From: Maribacter litoralis
GTDB taxonomy: Bacteria; Bacteroidota; Bacteroidia; Flavobacteriales; Flavobacteriaceae
Length of the DNA: 64,000 nucleotides
Direction of reading: 5' to 3'
Assembly: GCF_003075045.1 (NCBI RefSeq)
Contig: NZ_QCZD01000001.1
Location: 620,001-684,000, forward strand
The position numbers and the translations under genes were made by a program. Under the pieces are notes generated by a model that saw only the letters and a list, made by a program, of their open reading frames with translations, made no database searches and was not told the DNA's origin. Of the stretch, positions 17,984-27,104 are shown one piece after another (the stretch's first letter is position 1; each line of letters begins with the position of its first letter).

Positions 17984-20581
17984 TTATCGCACCAATAGCC
18001 TTCCACTCCATGTTTTTTCTTTGGAGTTTTGAAGTTTATAGAGGTACAGCCCTGGGGCCAAATCTTTTCTTTGAACAATTATCTCATTTTGCCCGGCAAT
18101 ACTTTCTCCTTCCAAATGGTGACTACCGATCAACCTTCCGCTAAGAGAATATAGATCCAACTCATAAGTATCTGCATCTTCCTCGTAAAAGTATAGGCTT
18201 GTACTTTCTACCATAGGATTAGGATATACAACAGATTTGTTTAAATCTGTATCCACAAATTCCTGACCTGGCTCTCTGTTATGAAAATCAACATTTTGCA
18301 GCTCCATAGATTTTTCTTCAGCATAACCATTCTCTGCAATCAAATTGAAAGACAATACTTTAATATCAGAAAAATCGGTTGCTTCACCAGATTCATTTGT
18401 AAAATCATCTGTAGAAAGCGTGTATACTTTAAGTTCACTATCTAATGTAATAGTAGTCTTATAAATTGAACCATCACCTTTGATCAGCTGCACATCTAAG
18501 TTCGATGTACCTTTTGCCTCAAAACTAATCTTAGAATAATCACTTAAATCAACTGCAGTAAACCTAGGATTCAAGGCTCTGTACACACCTAAATAATTAC
18601 TGGTTGTACCACCAAGTTTAATATTTCTTTCTATAGGATAACCATCGCCTACGTAAGGTCCTTCAGCAGGTAAAACTTCGTAAGTGGATACCGTAGTTCC
18701 ATCGGCAGAATCATCTAAGCCCCATGGAGCATCGGCAACAAATAAATCATCTGGCGTAGCACCTGCCCCAGTGCTAATTCTAAAGCCAAGATCAAACAGT
18801 GTACCTGTTTTCAACGCTACAGAATCTAAATATCCATCTATATCAGCAGAAACTCCTAATACTTCGGTATCACTTGTTTCGGTAAGCTTTAGCCCTCCTT
18901 CTAAATTGATACTTTCAGAATTATTGTTGTTCACGATATTTAATAAAACCTCGCCGTTTTTATAACTAGCAGATTTTACAAAAACAGGTGGCGGTGTAGA
19001 TCCCGTATATTCAGATATTTCTGAATTGGCTTCTAAAAGATCTAGTATTTCATCAGCCAATAATAATAAGTCATCTACTGAATTTGACCAAATTTGAAAA
19101 TTGTAAAATGAGGTATCATTTGTGTAGGCATCAATATTCCAGTGAGATTCTACAGTAAAGTTCCCTGCTGAATTTACCCTAGCCGAAAAAGTTAAGGCAA
19201 ATTCCAGACTACCATCTGGTTGCTTGATGATAGATTTAATAAAGTCCTTTTCCCTTAATTGAATATTACTTACAGATAACAATTGAGCGCCTAAAAAACG
19301 GTCACAAATAAATTTACTGTGTTCATAAACCTTATTATCGGTTTTGATGACCATAAGCGACCCCAGATTTTCAGTGCCATTTAAATAATCAACCGAGTAA
19401 ATATCTGAAGCATTGGTCAAGTCCAACAGGTCGCTAGGTGAAGATTCAATAGTACTGGTCTCACCTACTACCCCTAATGGTACCAAAGAGTTCAATGGAA
19501 TATTATTTACATCATTCTTTGAACTTAGACCGTAAAATGCATTTTTAACAAGCTTTTTAGCCTTTGTTTTATCGAATACATAGTTGGTCTTGGCACGGTT
19601 AAAATTTCTTTTGCTTATCAAATTCGCTAGTCTGTCGTTACTTTCCAGTCCTCCCTTATTGGCACTAGAAGTGGTAACTATTACGGGGCAAGCAGCTACA
19701 CCAGAACATGAAGGATCATCACAATCCACAAGCCCATCACCATCATCATCTATTCCATTTAAACAGTCTTCTTGAGGTACAGGTGCCGTAGGGCAACGCG
19801 CACCATCATTACTAGATGCTGCTGGACCAAATGCAAATATGTTAGATTGTATGACACCTAAGGTGATGTCTTGAACATTATCAATTTTATAAACAGAACC
19901 AGTTTGGTTGGCAGAAATATAAAAGTTACCATCAACATCAAAGTAAACGGCACCAAACGTATATTTTAAACCATCAAGAATAGGAACAGCACCCAAATTA
20001 TAAACCGTACCCGTTTCTGGGTCTATTTTATATAATAATCTAGTACTACCCTCTACTGTATATAGCATACCATCGGCTGCATTAAAAGCCCAGTCGGCTA
20101 TTCCCATACTCTGACTTAATTGAAATTGACCCAAGTATTCTAAATACGTATCCGATTCAGGGTTGATGTCTACCTTATAATATGATGAGCCGCCAGCTTT
20201 AAAATAATAAATTCCATCTGGAGATATATCGCCAACATATTTATTACCCGTTGGCAATTCTGGTATTGTATATTGATCAACTGAATAATCCTTACCTATT
20301 CTTACTATTGTACTAGATGGTGTAGAAAGATAACCCCACAAATAACCGTCTGTTGGATTATAGCCCACACCGTTTACATTACCCGATGTTATATTTTCAG
20401 CTACCAAATAAGAACTGCCCGAGGCAAGATCTAAGGCATAGATATCATTATACTGAAATAAATATGCGTTGTAATCGCAATTAAAAGGTTCTGATTGCGC
20501 CATCAACGTCAATCCTGAAAAAGAGACGAGAAATATTGCAATAGACTTAAAAAATGTTTTCGTTAAGTAGTTTTTTTTCAT
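17984..20581 (-). CDS. T9SS-secreted multidomain surface protein
   Basis: An 865-residue secreted protein. I use the ATG at 20581 (MKKNYLTKTFFKSIAIFLVS...), which puts the signal peptide at the N-terminus; the frame runs 12 codons further up. Residues about 35-270 are a DUF6923-like propeller (LFQYNDIYALDLASG, GYNPTDGYLWGYL, ADWAFNAADGMLYTVE). CLNGIDDDGDGLVDCDDPSC is a calcium-binding-type Asp repeat. A carbohydrate-binding-like beta domain lies around 690-780. The last 80 residues are a type A sorting domain (VVYPNPMVESTSLYFYEE; YSLSGRLIG; APGLYLYKL). It is exported by T9SS; its surface target is unknown. Confidence 0.85.
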   Translation of the reverse strand: MKKNYLTKTFFKSIAIFLVSFSGLTLMAQSEPFNCDYNAYLFQYNDIYALDLASGSSYLVAENITSGNVNGVGYNPTDGYLWGYLSTPSSTIVRIGKDYSVDQYTIPELPTGNKYVGDISPDGIYYFKAGGSSYYKVDINPESDTYLEYLGQFQLSQSMGIADWAFNAADGMLYTVEGSTRLLYKIDPETGTVYNLGAVPILDGLKYTFGAVYFDVDGNFYISANQTGSVYKIDNVQDITLGVIQSNIFAFGPAASSNDGARCPTAPVPQEDCLNGIDDDGDGLVDCDDPSCSGVAACPVIVTTSSANKGGLESNDRLANLISKRNFNRAKTNYVFDKTKAKKLVKNAFYGLSSKNDVNNIPLNSLVPLGVVGETSTIESSPSDLLDLTNASDIYSVDYLNGTENLGSLMVIKTDNKVYEHSKFICDRFLGAQLLSVSNIQLREKDFIKSIIKQPDGSLEFALTFSARVNSAGNFTVESHWNIDAYTNDTSFYNFQIWSNSVDDLLLLADEILDLLEANSEISEYTGSTPPPVFVKSASYKNGEVLLNIVNNNNSESINLEGGLKLTETSDTEVLGVSADIDGYLDSVALKTGTLFDLGFRISTGAGATPDDLFVADAPWGLDDSADGTTVSTYEVLPAEGPYVGDGYPIERNIKLGGTTSNYLGVYRALNPRFTAVDLSDYSKISFEAKGTSNLDVQLIKGDGSIYKTTITLDSELKVYTLSTDDFTNESGEATDFSDIKVLSFNLIAENGYAEEKSMELQNVDFHNREPGQEFVDTDLNKSVVYPNPMVESTSLYFYEEDADTYELDLYSLSGRLIGSHHLEGESIAGQNEIIVQRKDLAPGLYLYKLQNSKEKTWSGRLLVR

Positions 20582-20614
20582 GTTTTCTACGATTTGGGAT
20601 AATAATCTTCCATA

Positions 20615-20622
20615 CAAACCTA
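20615..20622 (-). promoter_or_regulatory. Candidate -7 box of the T9SS gene
   Basis: On the minus strand the sequence is TAGGTTTG, a TAnnTTTG match about 34 bases before the ATG at 20581. The longer start at 20617 would begin inside this box, which argues for 20581. Confidence 0.5.
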
Positions 20623-20836
20623 ACCTTATTTAATAAAGAAAATTCCTACAAAAGGTTGAGATGTATACATAACACGCTCAATAACAATTTATTGTGGTCG
20701 AATGGCAAAAATCGATACAATACCACCTAAACTACTCGAATTAAGAATATTGTAATAAGAAGCTGATTTATTTAATAATACAATTTTAAAATATCGAGTT
20801 CTTTCACTATTTTGCAATTCTTATTATAAATTAAGT

Positions 20837-22609
20837 ATGCAAAAAGTTACCCGTCTTTTTGACTTTCCATATTATCAGCTAGAAAAGCATGCCTTGAAAA
20901 AGGCTTTGGTGTCAAAAAAAAATGGAACGTGGATTAGTACATCTACACAAGAATATATCAACAAAGCAAATGCTATTAGCCGTGGCTTATTACGACTAGG
21001 CGTGCAGCCCAATGATAAAATTGCGGTTATTTCGCTCACGAACAGAACTGAGTGGAATATCATGGATATCGGTATATTACAATTAGGTGCCCAGAATGTA
21101 CCGGTTTACCCTACCATTTCGGAAGAGGATTATGCCTATGTTTTAAATCACTCCGAAGCTAAATACTGTTTTGTCTCTTGTGGAGAAGTACATGATAAAG
21201 TAGTTTCAATAAAGGACCAGGTGCCGAGCCTACAGAACATTTTTTCTTTTGACGATCTTTCCAATTGCGACAATTGGGAAAAAGTATTGGAGCTTGGTGC
21301 CGATACCGCTAACCAAGAGGAGGTTGAAAAATTAAAGAATGAAGTTACTCCAGAAGATTTGGCGACACTTATCTATACTTCTGGTACTACCGGAAGACCT
21401 AAAGGTGTTATGCTATCTCACAACAACCTGGTTAGTAATGCAATTGAAAGTTCTAAACGTTTTCCAATAGTTGACGGTGAAACCAAGGCGTTAAGCTTTT
21501 TACCTCTTTGCCATGTTTATGAGCGAATGCTAATTTACCTGTATCAATTTAGAGGTGTTACCATATACTATGCAGAATCACTGGATAAAATTAGCGACAA
21601 CTTAAAAGAAACGAGTCCGCATGTGATGACAGCGGTACCAAGACTTTTAGAAAAAGTTTACGATAAAATTTATGCCAAAGGAACAGAACTTACCGGTTTA
21701 AAAAAGAAATTATTTTTCTGGGCAGTGGAACTTGGTTTAAAATATGAACCATACGGTAAAAATGGTTGGTGGTATGAAACTCAGCTTTCCATAGCCCGAA
21801 AACTTATTTTTAGTAAATGGAAAGAAGGCTTGGGTGGCAACCTTAGTTTAATAGCTTCAGGTAGTGCCGCTTTACAACCAAGATTATCAAGAATTTTCAA
21901 TGCGGCGGAATTTGGTTTAATGGAAGGTTACGGTTTATCTGAAACATCACCTGTAGTTTCGGTAAATGATATGCGCGATGGCGGATTTAAAATTGGCACA
22001 GTCGGCAAACCCATTGACCGTACCGAGGTTAAGATTGCGCAAGACGGAGAAATCTGTATTAAAGGTCCACAAGTAATGCTGGGCTATTATAAAGATGAGA
22101 AAAAAACCAAAGAAGTAATTGTTGACGGTTATTTTTTAACAGGAGATATTGGCGAACTTGATAGTGAAGGCTTCCTTAAAATTACTGATCGTAAAAAAGA
22201 AATGTTCAAAACTTCGGGTGGTAAGTATGTTGCTCCTCAATTGTTAGAGAATCGTTTTAAACAATCTAGATTTATAGAGCAGATAATGGTAGTTGGTGAA
22301 GGTGAAAAAATGCCTGCTGCCCTTATACAACCAGATTTTGAATTTTTGCAGGAATGGGCGGCGATACATAAAATTGATATACCCGTAAATTCCGATATCA
22401 TAAAAAACGAAAAAGTATTGGCTCGTTATCAGCAAGAAATTGATGAAGCCAATGAGAAATTTGCTAAATGGGAAAAAGTAAAACAGTTTAGACTTACCCC
22501 AGATGTTTGGAGTATTGATGGTGGTCATTTGACCCCAACCATGAAACTGAAAAGAAAAGTTATCAAGGAAAAATATATTTCCCTTTACAATGATATCTAC
22601 GAGCGATAA
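20837..22609 (+). CDS. Long-chain fatty-acid--CoA ligase (AMP-binding)
   Basis: Activates fatty acids to acyl-CoA with ATP. The 590-residue protein has the adenylate-forming core: LIYTSGTTGRPKGVMLSHNN (about 179), LPLCHVYERM, the EGYGLSETSPVVS motif (about 361), YFLTGDIGELDSEGFLKITD (about 433) and the hinge DRKKEMFKTSGGKYVAP (about 452). This pattern, without a signal peptide, fits FadD/ACSL-like long-chain enzymes. It ends at a strong terminator, so it is separately transcribed, but it precedes the beta-oxidation operon it would feed. Confidence 0.93.
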   Translation: MQKVTRLFDFPYYQLEKHALKKALVSKKNGTWISTSTQEYINKANAISRGLLRLGVQPNDKIAVISLTNRTEWNIMDIGILQLGAQNVPVYPTISEEDYAYVLNHSEAKYCFVSCGEVHDKVVSIKDQVPSLQNIFSFDDLSNCDNWEKVLELGADTANQEEVEKLKNEVTPEDLATLIYTSGTTGRPKGVMLSHNNLVSNAIESSKRFPIVDGETKALSFLPLCHVYERMLIYLYQFRGVTIYYAESLDKISDNLKETSPHVMTAVPRLLEKVYDKIYAKGTELTGLKKKLFFWAVELGLKYEPYGKNGWWYETQLSIARKLIFSKWKEGLGGNLSLIASGSAALQPRLSRIFNAAEFGLMEGYGLSETSPVVSVNDMRDGGFKIGTVGKPIDRTEVKIAQDGEICIKGPQVMLGYYKDEKKTKEVIVDGYFLTGDIGELDSEGFLKITDRKKEMFKTSGGKYVAPQLLENRFKQSRFIEQIMVVGEGEKMPAALIQPDFEFLQEWAAIHKIDIPVNSDIIKNEKVLARYQQEIDEANEKFAKWEKVKQFRLTPDVWSIDGGHLTPTMKLKRKVIKEKYISLYNDIYER

Positions 22610-22642
22610 TAAATTAAGATAACAGTTCAACTTATAGCTATG

Positions 22643-22690
22643 ACACCCAACTAAATAATGATAATATTTTAGTTGGGTGTTTTGCTTTTT
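22643..22690 (+). terminator. Terminator of the acyl-CoA ligase gene
   Basis: A 13-bp perfect stem (ACACCCAACTAAA/TTTAGTTGGGTGT) with a 12-base loop and a tail TTTGCTTTTT, 34 bases after the stop. Confidence 0.88.
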
Positions 22691-22798
22691 ACCAATTAGC
22701 AGTATAAAGAATTGACCAGCGGTTTAAGCTATAACCAACTCAACAGCAACATATAAAAGATGCTACCTTAAATTACTTTAGTAAGATTCATTTAAATA

Positions 22799-22847
22799 AA
22801 ATATAATAAAATTTATTATGCATGCATAATAAATTTTATTATATTTG
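22799..22847. promoter_or_regulatory. 48-bp perfect palindrome with embedded -7 box: candidate MarR operator
   Basis: Bases 22799-22846 form an uninterrupted 24+24 bp palindrome centred on ATGCA|TGCAT; I checked every pair. Its right end, at 22840-22847, reads TATATTTG, a match to the TAnnTTTG promoter box. The MarR gene starts 13 bases after the palindrome. A regulator bound here would sit on the promoter, so autoregulation and control of the fad genes downstream are likely. The sequence is A/T except for the central GCATGC, which would act as the specific core. It is not followed by a T run and is not near a gene end, so it is not a terminator. Confidence 0.75.
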
Positions 22848-22859
22848 GGAACCAACTAA

Positions 22860-23297
22860 ATGAGTATGAAAGAAGCAACGATAGATTATGCGTTGAGAGC
22901 TACTTGGCAAGCGGTAGCAAGAATGTATAATGAAGAAGCAAAGAAGTTTGATTCTACTATGGCAGTTGGCTTTACTTTATTGAGCATAGACCCAAAAACG
23001 GGTACTCCTTCTACTTCCCTTGGTCCGAAGATGGGAATGGAAGCGACGAGCCTCTCCAGAATTTTAAAAAGTATGGAGCAAAAAGGTCTCATTTTACGAA
23101 AGCCGAACCCTAACGATGGTAGAGGCGTTCTTATTTATTTGACTGAATTTGGGTTGGAAAAAAGAAACGATTCAAAAAACACGGTTCTTAGGTTCAATGA
23201 AGTGGTTAAAAGTGAAGTGACAGATGAAAAGCTTGCTAATTTTTTTGAAGTTACCGAAGCCATTAACAAGCTTATTGCAGACAAAAAATTATTTTAA
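22860..23297 (+). CDS. MarR-family transcriptional regulator of the fatty-acid degradation operon
   Basis: The 145-residue protein has a MarR winged helix-turn-helix: helices around VGFTLLSIDPKTG (about 39), LGPKMGMEATSLSRILKSME (about 58-77) and the wing GLILRKPNPNDGRGVLIYLT (about 80-100, with the conserved DGR). The start may be M1 (22860) or M3 (22866). It lies 33 bases ahead of the FadN-like gene on the same strand. Acyl-CoA-responsive regulators in this position are known in other bacteria (FadR, FabR, PsrA types), but the ligand here is inferred. Confidence 0.9.
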   Translation: MSMKEATIDYALRATWQAVARMYNEEAKKFDSTMAVGFTLLSIDPKTGTPSTSLGPKMGMEATSLSRILKSMEQKGLILRKPNPNDGRGVLIYLTEFGLEKRNDSKNTVLRFNEVVKSEVTDEKLANFFEVTEAINKLIADKKLF

Positions 23298-23329
23298 TTC
23301 AACTTATCAATTAATACAGCATAAAGTAC

Positions 23330-25735
23330 ATGAACAAGCACATTAAAAAAGTAGCAGTAATTGGCTCAGGAATAATGGGTAGCGGTATTGCCTGCCATTT
23401 TGCAAATATTGGCGTAGAGGTTTTATTGCTAGATATTGTTCCTCGTGAACTAAATGATAAAGAAAAAGCGAAAGGCTTAACATTAGAAGACAAAGTAGTA
23501 CGTAATAGAATGGTGAACGATTCATTAGCGGCAGCGCTAAAATCAAAACCATCTCCTATTTACCATCAAAAATTTGCTAGTCGCATATCGACTGGAAATT
23601 TAGAAGACGATATCGCTAAAGTATCTAAGGTAGATTGGATTATCGAAGTAGTTGTTGAGCGATTGGACATAAAAAAACAGGTCTTTGAAAATTTAGAGAA
23701 ATACCGTACTCCCGGTACTTTAATTACCTCCAACACTTCCGGTATTCCTATTAAATTTATGTCAGAAGGTAGAAGTGATGACTTTCAAAAACACTTTTGT
23801 GGCACTCACTTTTTCAACCCTGCACGTTATTTAAAACTTTTTGAAATTATTCCTGGTCCTAAAACTTCGCATGAAGTATTGGATTTCTTGAATGGGTATG
23901 GTGAAAAATTCTTGGGCAAAACATCTGTTGTTGCTAAAGACACCCCTGCATTTATAGGAAATAGAATTGGAATATTCAGTATTCAAAGTCTTTTCCATAT
24001 GGTAAAGGAAATGGGTATGACCGTGGAGGAAGTAGATAAATTGACCGGTCCTGTAATAGGTAGACCAAAGTCGGCCACTTTTAGAACTGTTGATGTTGTA
24101 GGTTTAGATACTCTTGTACATGTTGCTAACGGTATTTATGATAATTGTGCCGATGATGAGCGCCATGAACTGTTTAAACTGCCTGAATTCATCAGTACAA
24201 TGATGGACAATAAATGGTTAGGAAGCAAAACGGGACAAGGTTTTTATAAAAAATCTAAAGATGATAAAGGTAAAACCGAAATTTTGACCCTTGATTTGGA
24301 TACGATGGATTATCGTTCTAAAAAGAGTGCAAAATTTGCAACTTTAGAATTGACCAAGACAATAGATAAAGTAGTTGATCGCTTTGCCGTACTTGTTGGC
24401 GGAAAGGATAAAGCTGGAGAATTTTACAGAAAAAGTTTCGGACAGTTATTTGCCTATGTATCTCACAGAATCCCTGAAATTACCGATGAGCTTTATAAAA
24501 TTGATGATGCTATGAAAGCCGGTTTTGGTTGGGAACATGGACCATTTCAAATTTGGGATGCCGTAGGCATTGATAAAGGATTGGAGTTTATTAAAGCAGA
24601 AGGTCTTGAAGCCGCTGCTTGGGTTCATGATATGAAAGCCGCGGGAATAAATTCTTTCTACGCAGTTAAAGAAGGGGCTACATATTATTATGATATCCCT
24701 AAAAAATCAGTAGAAAAAATACCTGGTCAAGATTCTTTTATCATACTTGACAATATCAGAAAATCTAATGAGGTATTTAAAAACAGCGGTGTTGTTGTTG
24801 AAGATTTAGGTGACGGAATATTAAATGTTGAGTTCCAATCCAAAATGAATACCATTGGTGGCGATGTTTTATCTGGCTTGAACAAAGCAATTGATATGGC
24901 AGAGAAAGATTTCCAAGGATTGGTTGTGGGTAACCAAGCTGCGAACTTCTCTGTAGGAGCAAACATTGGTATGATCTTCATGATGGCCGTTGAGCAGGAA
25001 TATGATGAGCTTAATATGGCCATTAAAATGTTTCAAGATACTATGATGCGTATGCGCTACTCTGCGATACCAACAATTTCTGCTCCTCATGGCATGACAT
25101 TGGGTGGTGGTTGTGAGCTTTCTTTACATGCAGATATGGTAGTTGCAGCCGCTGAAACATATATCGGACTTGTAGAATTTGGTGTTGGGGTAATTCCTGG
25201 CGGTGGCGGATCTAAAGAATTTGCCGTTCGCGCACAAGATACCTTCAAAAAGAACGATGTTGAGCTGAATGTTCTTCAAGAGTATTTCTTGACAATAGGT
25301 ATGGCCAAGGTTTCTACTTCTGCCTATGAAGCTTATGATTTAGGCATATTGCAACATGGTAAAGATATTGTTGTAGTTAATAAAGACAGACAAATTGCAA
25401 CGGCCAAAGCCTATGCGAAATTGATGGCCGAACAAGGTTATACGCAACCACCGAAACGTTCAGATATTAAAGTTTTAGGGAAACAGGCATTGGGTATGTT
25501 CTTAGTAGGAACAGATTCTATGGAGGCCAGCCACTACATTAGTGAGCACGATAAGAAAATTGCAAATAAACTGGCCTATGTAATGGCGGGGGGCGATTTA
25601 TCCGAACCGACATTGGTAAATGAGCAATACTTGTTAGACCTAGAAAGAGAAGCTTTCCTTTCGCTTTGTACAGAAAGAAAAACTTTAGAACGAATTCAGC
25701 ATATGTTGAAAACTGGAAAACCGTTACGTAATTAA
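23330..25735 (+). CDS. fadN: 3-hydroxyacyl-CoA dehydrogenase/enoyl-CoA hydratase fusion, FadN-like
   Basis: Bifunctional beta-oxidation enzyme of 801 residues. The NAD-binding Rossmann fold comes first (VAVIGSGIMGSGIACHFANI, residues 8-27), followed by the dehydrogenase motifs GTHFFNPARYLKL (about 163) and KDTPAFIGNRIG (about 203). A second dehydrogenase C-terminal-like helical domain covers about 360-430. The hydratase-type crotonase domain is at the C-terminus (about 490-690), with GMTLGGGCELSLHADMVVAA near 587. Dehydrogenase first and hydratase last is the order of Bacillus FadN and opposite to E. coli FadB. It is followed by thiolase and acyl-CoA dehydrogenase genes. Confidence 0.93.
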   Translation: MNKHIKKVAVIGSGIMGSGIACHFANIGVEVLLLDIVPRELNDKEKAKGLTLEDKVVRNRMVNDSLAAALKSKPSPIYHQKFASRISTGNLEDDIAKVSKVDWIIEVVVERLDIKKQVFENLEKYRTPGTLITSNTSGIPIKFMSEGRSDDFQKHFCGTHFFNPARYLKLFEIIPGPKTSHEVLDFLNGYGEKFLGKTSVVAKDTPAFIGNRIGIFSIQSLFHMVKEMGMTVEEVDKLTGPVIGRPKSATFRTVDVVGLDTLVHVANGIYDNCADDERHELFKLPEFISTMMDNKWLGSKTGQGFYKKSKDDKGKTEILTLDLDTMDYRSKKSAKFATLELTKTIDKVVDRFAVLVGGKDKAGEFYRKSFGQLFAYVSHRIPEITDELYKIDDAMKAGFGWEHGPFQIWDAVGIDKGLEFIKAEGLEAAAWVHDMKAAGINSFYAVKEGATYYYDIPKKSVEKIPGQDSFIILDNIRKSNEVFKNSGVVVEDLGDGILNVEFQSKMNTIGGDVLSGLNKAIDMAEKDFQGLVVGNQAANFSVGANIGMIFMMAVEQEYDELNMAIKMFQDTMMRMRYSAIPTISAPHGMTLGGGCELSLHADMVVAAAETYIGLVEFGVGVIPGGGGSKEFAVRAQDTFKKNDVELNVLQEYFLTIGMAKVSTSAYEAYDLGILQHGKDIVVVNKDRQIATAKAYAKLMAEQGYTQPPKRSDIKVLGKQALGMFLVGTDSMEASHYISEHDKKIANKLAYVMAGGDLSEPTLVNEQYLLDLEREAFLSLCTERKTLERIQHMLKTGKPLRN

Positions 25736-25838
25736 TTTACGCAGCTATATGCCATAAGCTTATAATTAGTGGCAATCTTATTTTAACAACAAATAATGCT
25801 AGCAGCAAAAAGCTGACAGCTAAAAGCAAGATTAAAAA

Positions 25839-27029
25839 ATGAAAACAGCATATATAGTTAAAGGTTATAGAACAGCGGTAGGTAAAGCACCTAAAGGGGT
25901 CTTTCGCTTTAAACGTACCGATGAATTGGCAGCCGAAACCATCGAGTATATGATGAAAGAATTGCCAAACTTAGATAAAAAACGAATTGACGATGTAATT
26001 GTTGGTAATGCGATGCCCGAGGGTTCTCAAGGTTTGAACATGGCACGTTTAATTTCGCTAATGGGATTGGATATCGTTGATGTTCCCGGAGTTACCGTAA
26101 ATAGATTTTGTTCGTCGGGTATCGAAACAATCGGTATTGCTACTGCCAAAATTCAGTCAGGTATGGCAGATTGTATTATTGCCGGTGGTGCCGAGAGCAT
26201 GAGTTCAGTACCTATGACAGGTTATAAGACAGAATTGAATTATGATGTAGTCAAGGCGGGCCATGAAGACTATTACTGGGGTATGGGAAATACCGCAGAG
26301 GCCGTTGCAAATGAGTACAAAGTTTCTCGAGAAGATCAAGATGAATTTGCCTATAACTCTCATATGAAAGCTCTTCGTGCCCAGGCAGAAGATAGATTTC
26401 AAGATCAAATAGTACCAATAGAGGTTGAAGAAACCTATGTTGGAGCTGATGGTAAAAAGGCTACTAAAAAATATACGGTAACCAAAGATGAAGGACCTAG
26501 AGCCGGTACTTCAACCGCTATATTGAACAAACTTAGACCGGTTTTTGCCGCAGGTGGTAGTGTTACAGCAGGTAACTCTTCACAAATGAGTGATGGTGCC
26601 GCTTTTGTAATGGTAATGAGCGAAGAAATGGTAAAAGAATTGAATCTTGAGCCTATTGCGCGTCTTGTAAATTATGCCGCAGCAGGTGTACCGCCAAGAA
26701 TAATGGGTATAGGACCTGTAGCTGCTGTGCCAAAAGCACTAAAACAAGCTGGTTTAAAACAAGATGATATAAAGTTGATCGAATTGAACGAAGCTTTTGC
26801 TTCTCAATCCTTAGCGGTCATCAGAGAATTGGGCTTGAATCAAGATATAGTTAATGTAAACGGAGGAGCTATAGCATTAGGTCACCCATTAGGTTGTACA
26901 GGAGCTAAGTTATCGGTTCAACTTTTTGATGAAATGCGTAAAAGAAATATGCAGGGTCAATATGGTATGGTTACCATGTGTGTAGGAACGGGACAAGGTG
27001 CTGCCGGCATATTCGAATTTTTAAAATAA
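25839..27029 (+). CDS. fadA: Acetyl-CoA C-acyltransferase (3-ketoacyl-CoA thiolase)
   Basis: Thiolytic last step of beta-oxidation. The 396-residue protein has all thiolase motifs: acyl-accepting cysteine in TVNRFCSSGIETI (C91), GGAESMSSVPM (about 113), NEAFASQSLAV (about 320), GGAIALGHPLGCTGAKL with the catalytic His (about 345) and the second cysteine in MCVGTGQGAAGIFE (about 380). It lies 103 bases after the fadN-like gene and 75 before the dehydrogenase gene; no terminator is visible in either gap, so the genes form one operon. Confidence 0.95.
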   Translation: MKTAYIVKGYRTAVGKAPKGVFRFKRTDELAAETIEYMMKELPNLDKKRIDDVIVGNAMPEGSQGLNMARLISLMGLDIVDVPGVTVNRFCSSGIETIGIATAKIQSGMADCIIAGGAESMSSVPMTGYKTELNYDVVKAGHEDYYWGMGNTAEAVANEYKVSREDQDEFAYNSHMKALRAQAEDRFQDQIVPIEVEETYVGADGKKATKKYTVTKDEGPRAGTSTAILNKLRPVFAAGGSVTAGNSSQMSDGAAFVMVMSEEMVKELNLEPIARLVNYAAAGVPPRIMGIGPVAAVPKALKQAGLKQDDIKLIELNEAFASQSLAVIRELGLNQDIVNVNGGAIALGHPLGCTGAKLSVQLFDEMRKRNMQGQYGMVTMCVGTGQGAAGIFEFLK

Positions 27030-27047
27030 CAAACTTATTATTTGGCA

Positions 27048-27100
27048 TCAGGTATTTACTTAATACTTATTACCAAATACTTTATACTAAATACAATTAA
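27048..27100. repeat. Degenerate TACTTAATAC tract between thiolase and dehydrogenase genes
   Basis: The spacer has several near copies of an 8-10 base unit (TATTTACTTAATACTTATTA, AAATACTTTATACTAAATAC). The same unit fills 49423-49522. It creates an in-frame extension ahead of the dehydrogenase ATG that is not believed to be coding. Confidence 0.5.
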
Positions 27101-27104
27101 CAAC

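Noticed and set aside
22799..22846. Palindrome considered as a terminator for the acyl-CoA ligase gene
   Set aside because: A GC-bearing terminator with a T tail already lies at 22643-22690, and the palindrome abuts the MarR start and contains a promoter box.
27042..27104. Upstream TTG start for the acyl-CoA dehydrogenase
   Set aside because: The extra 21 residues translate the TACTT repeat; MSTETSDKDILRGGQF at 27105 is the natural N-terminus.
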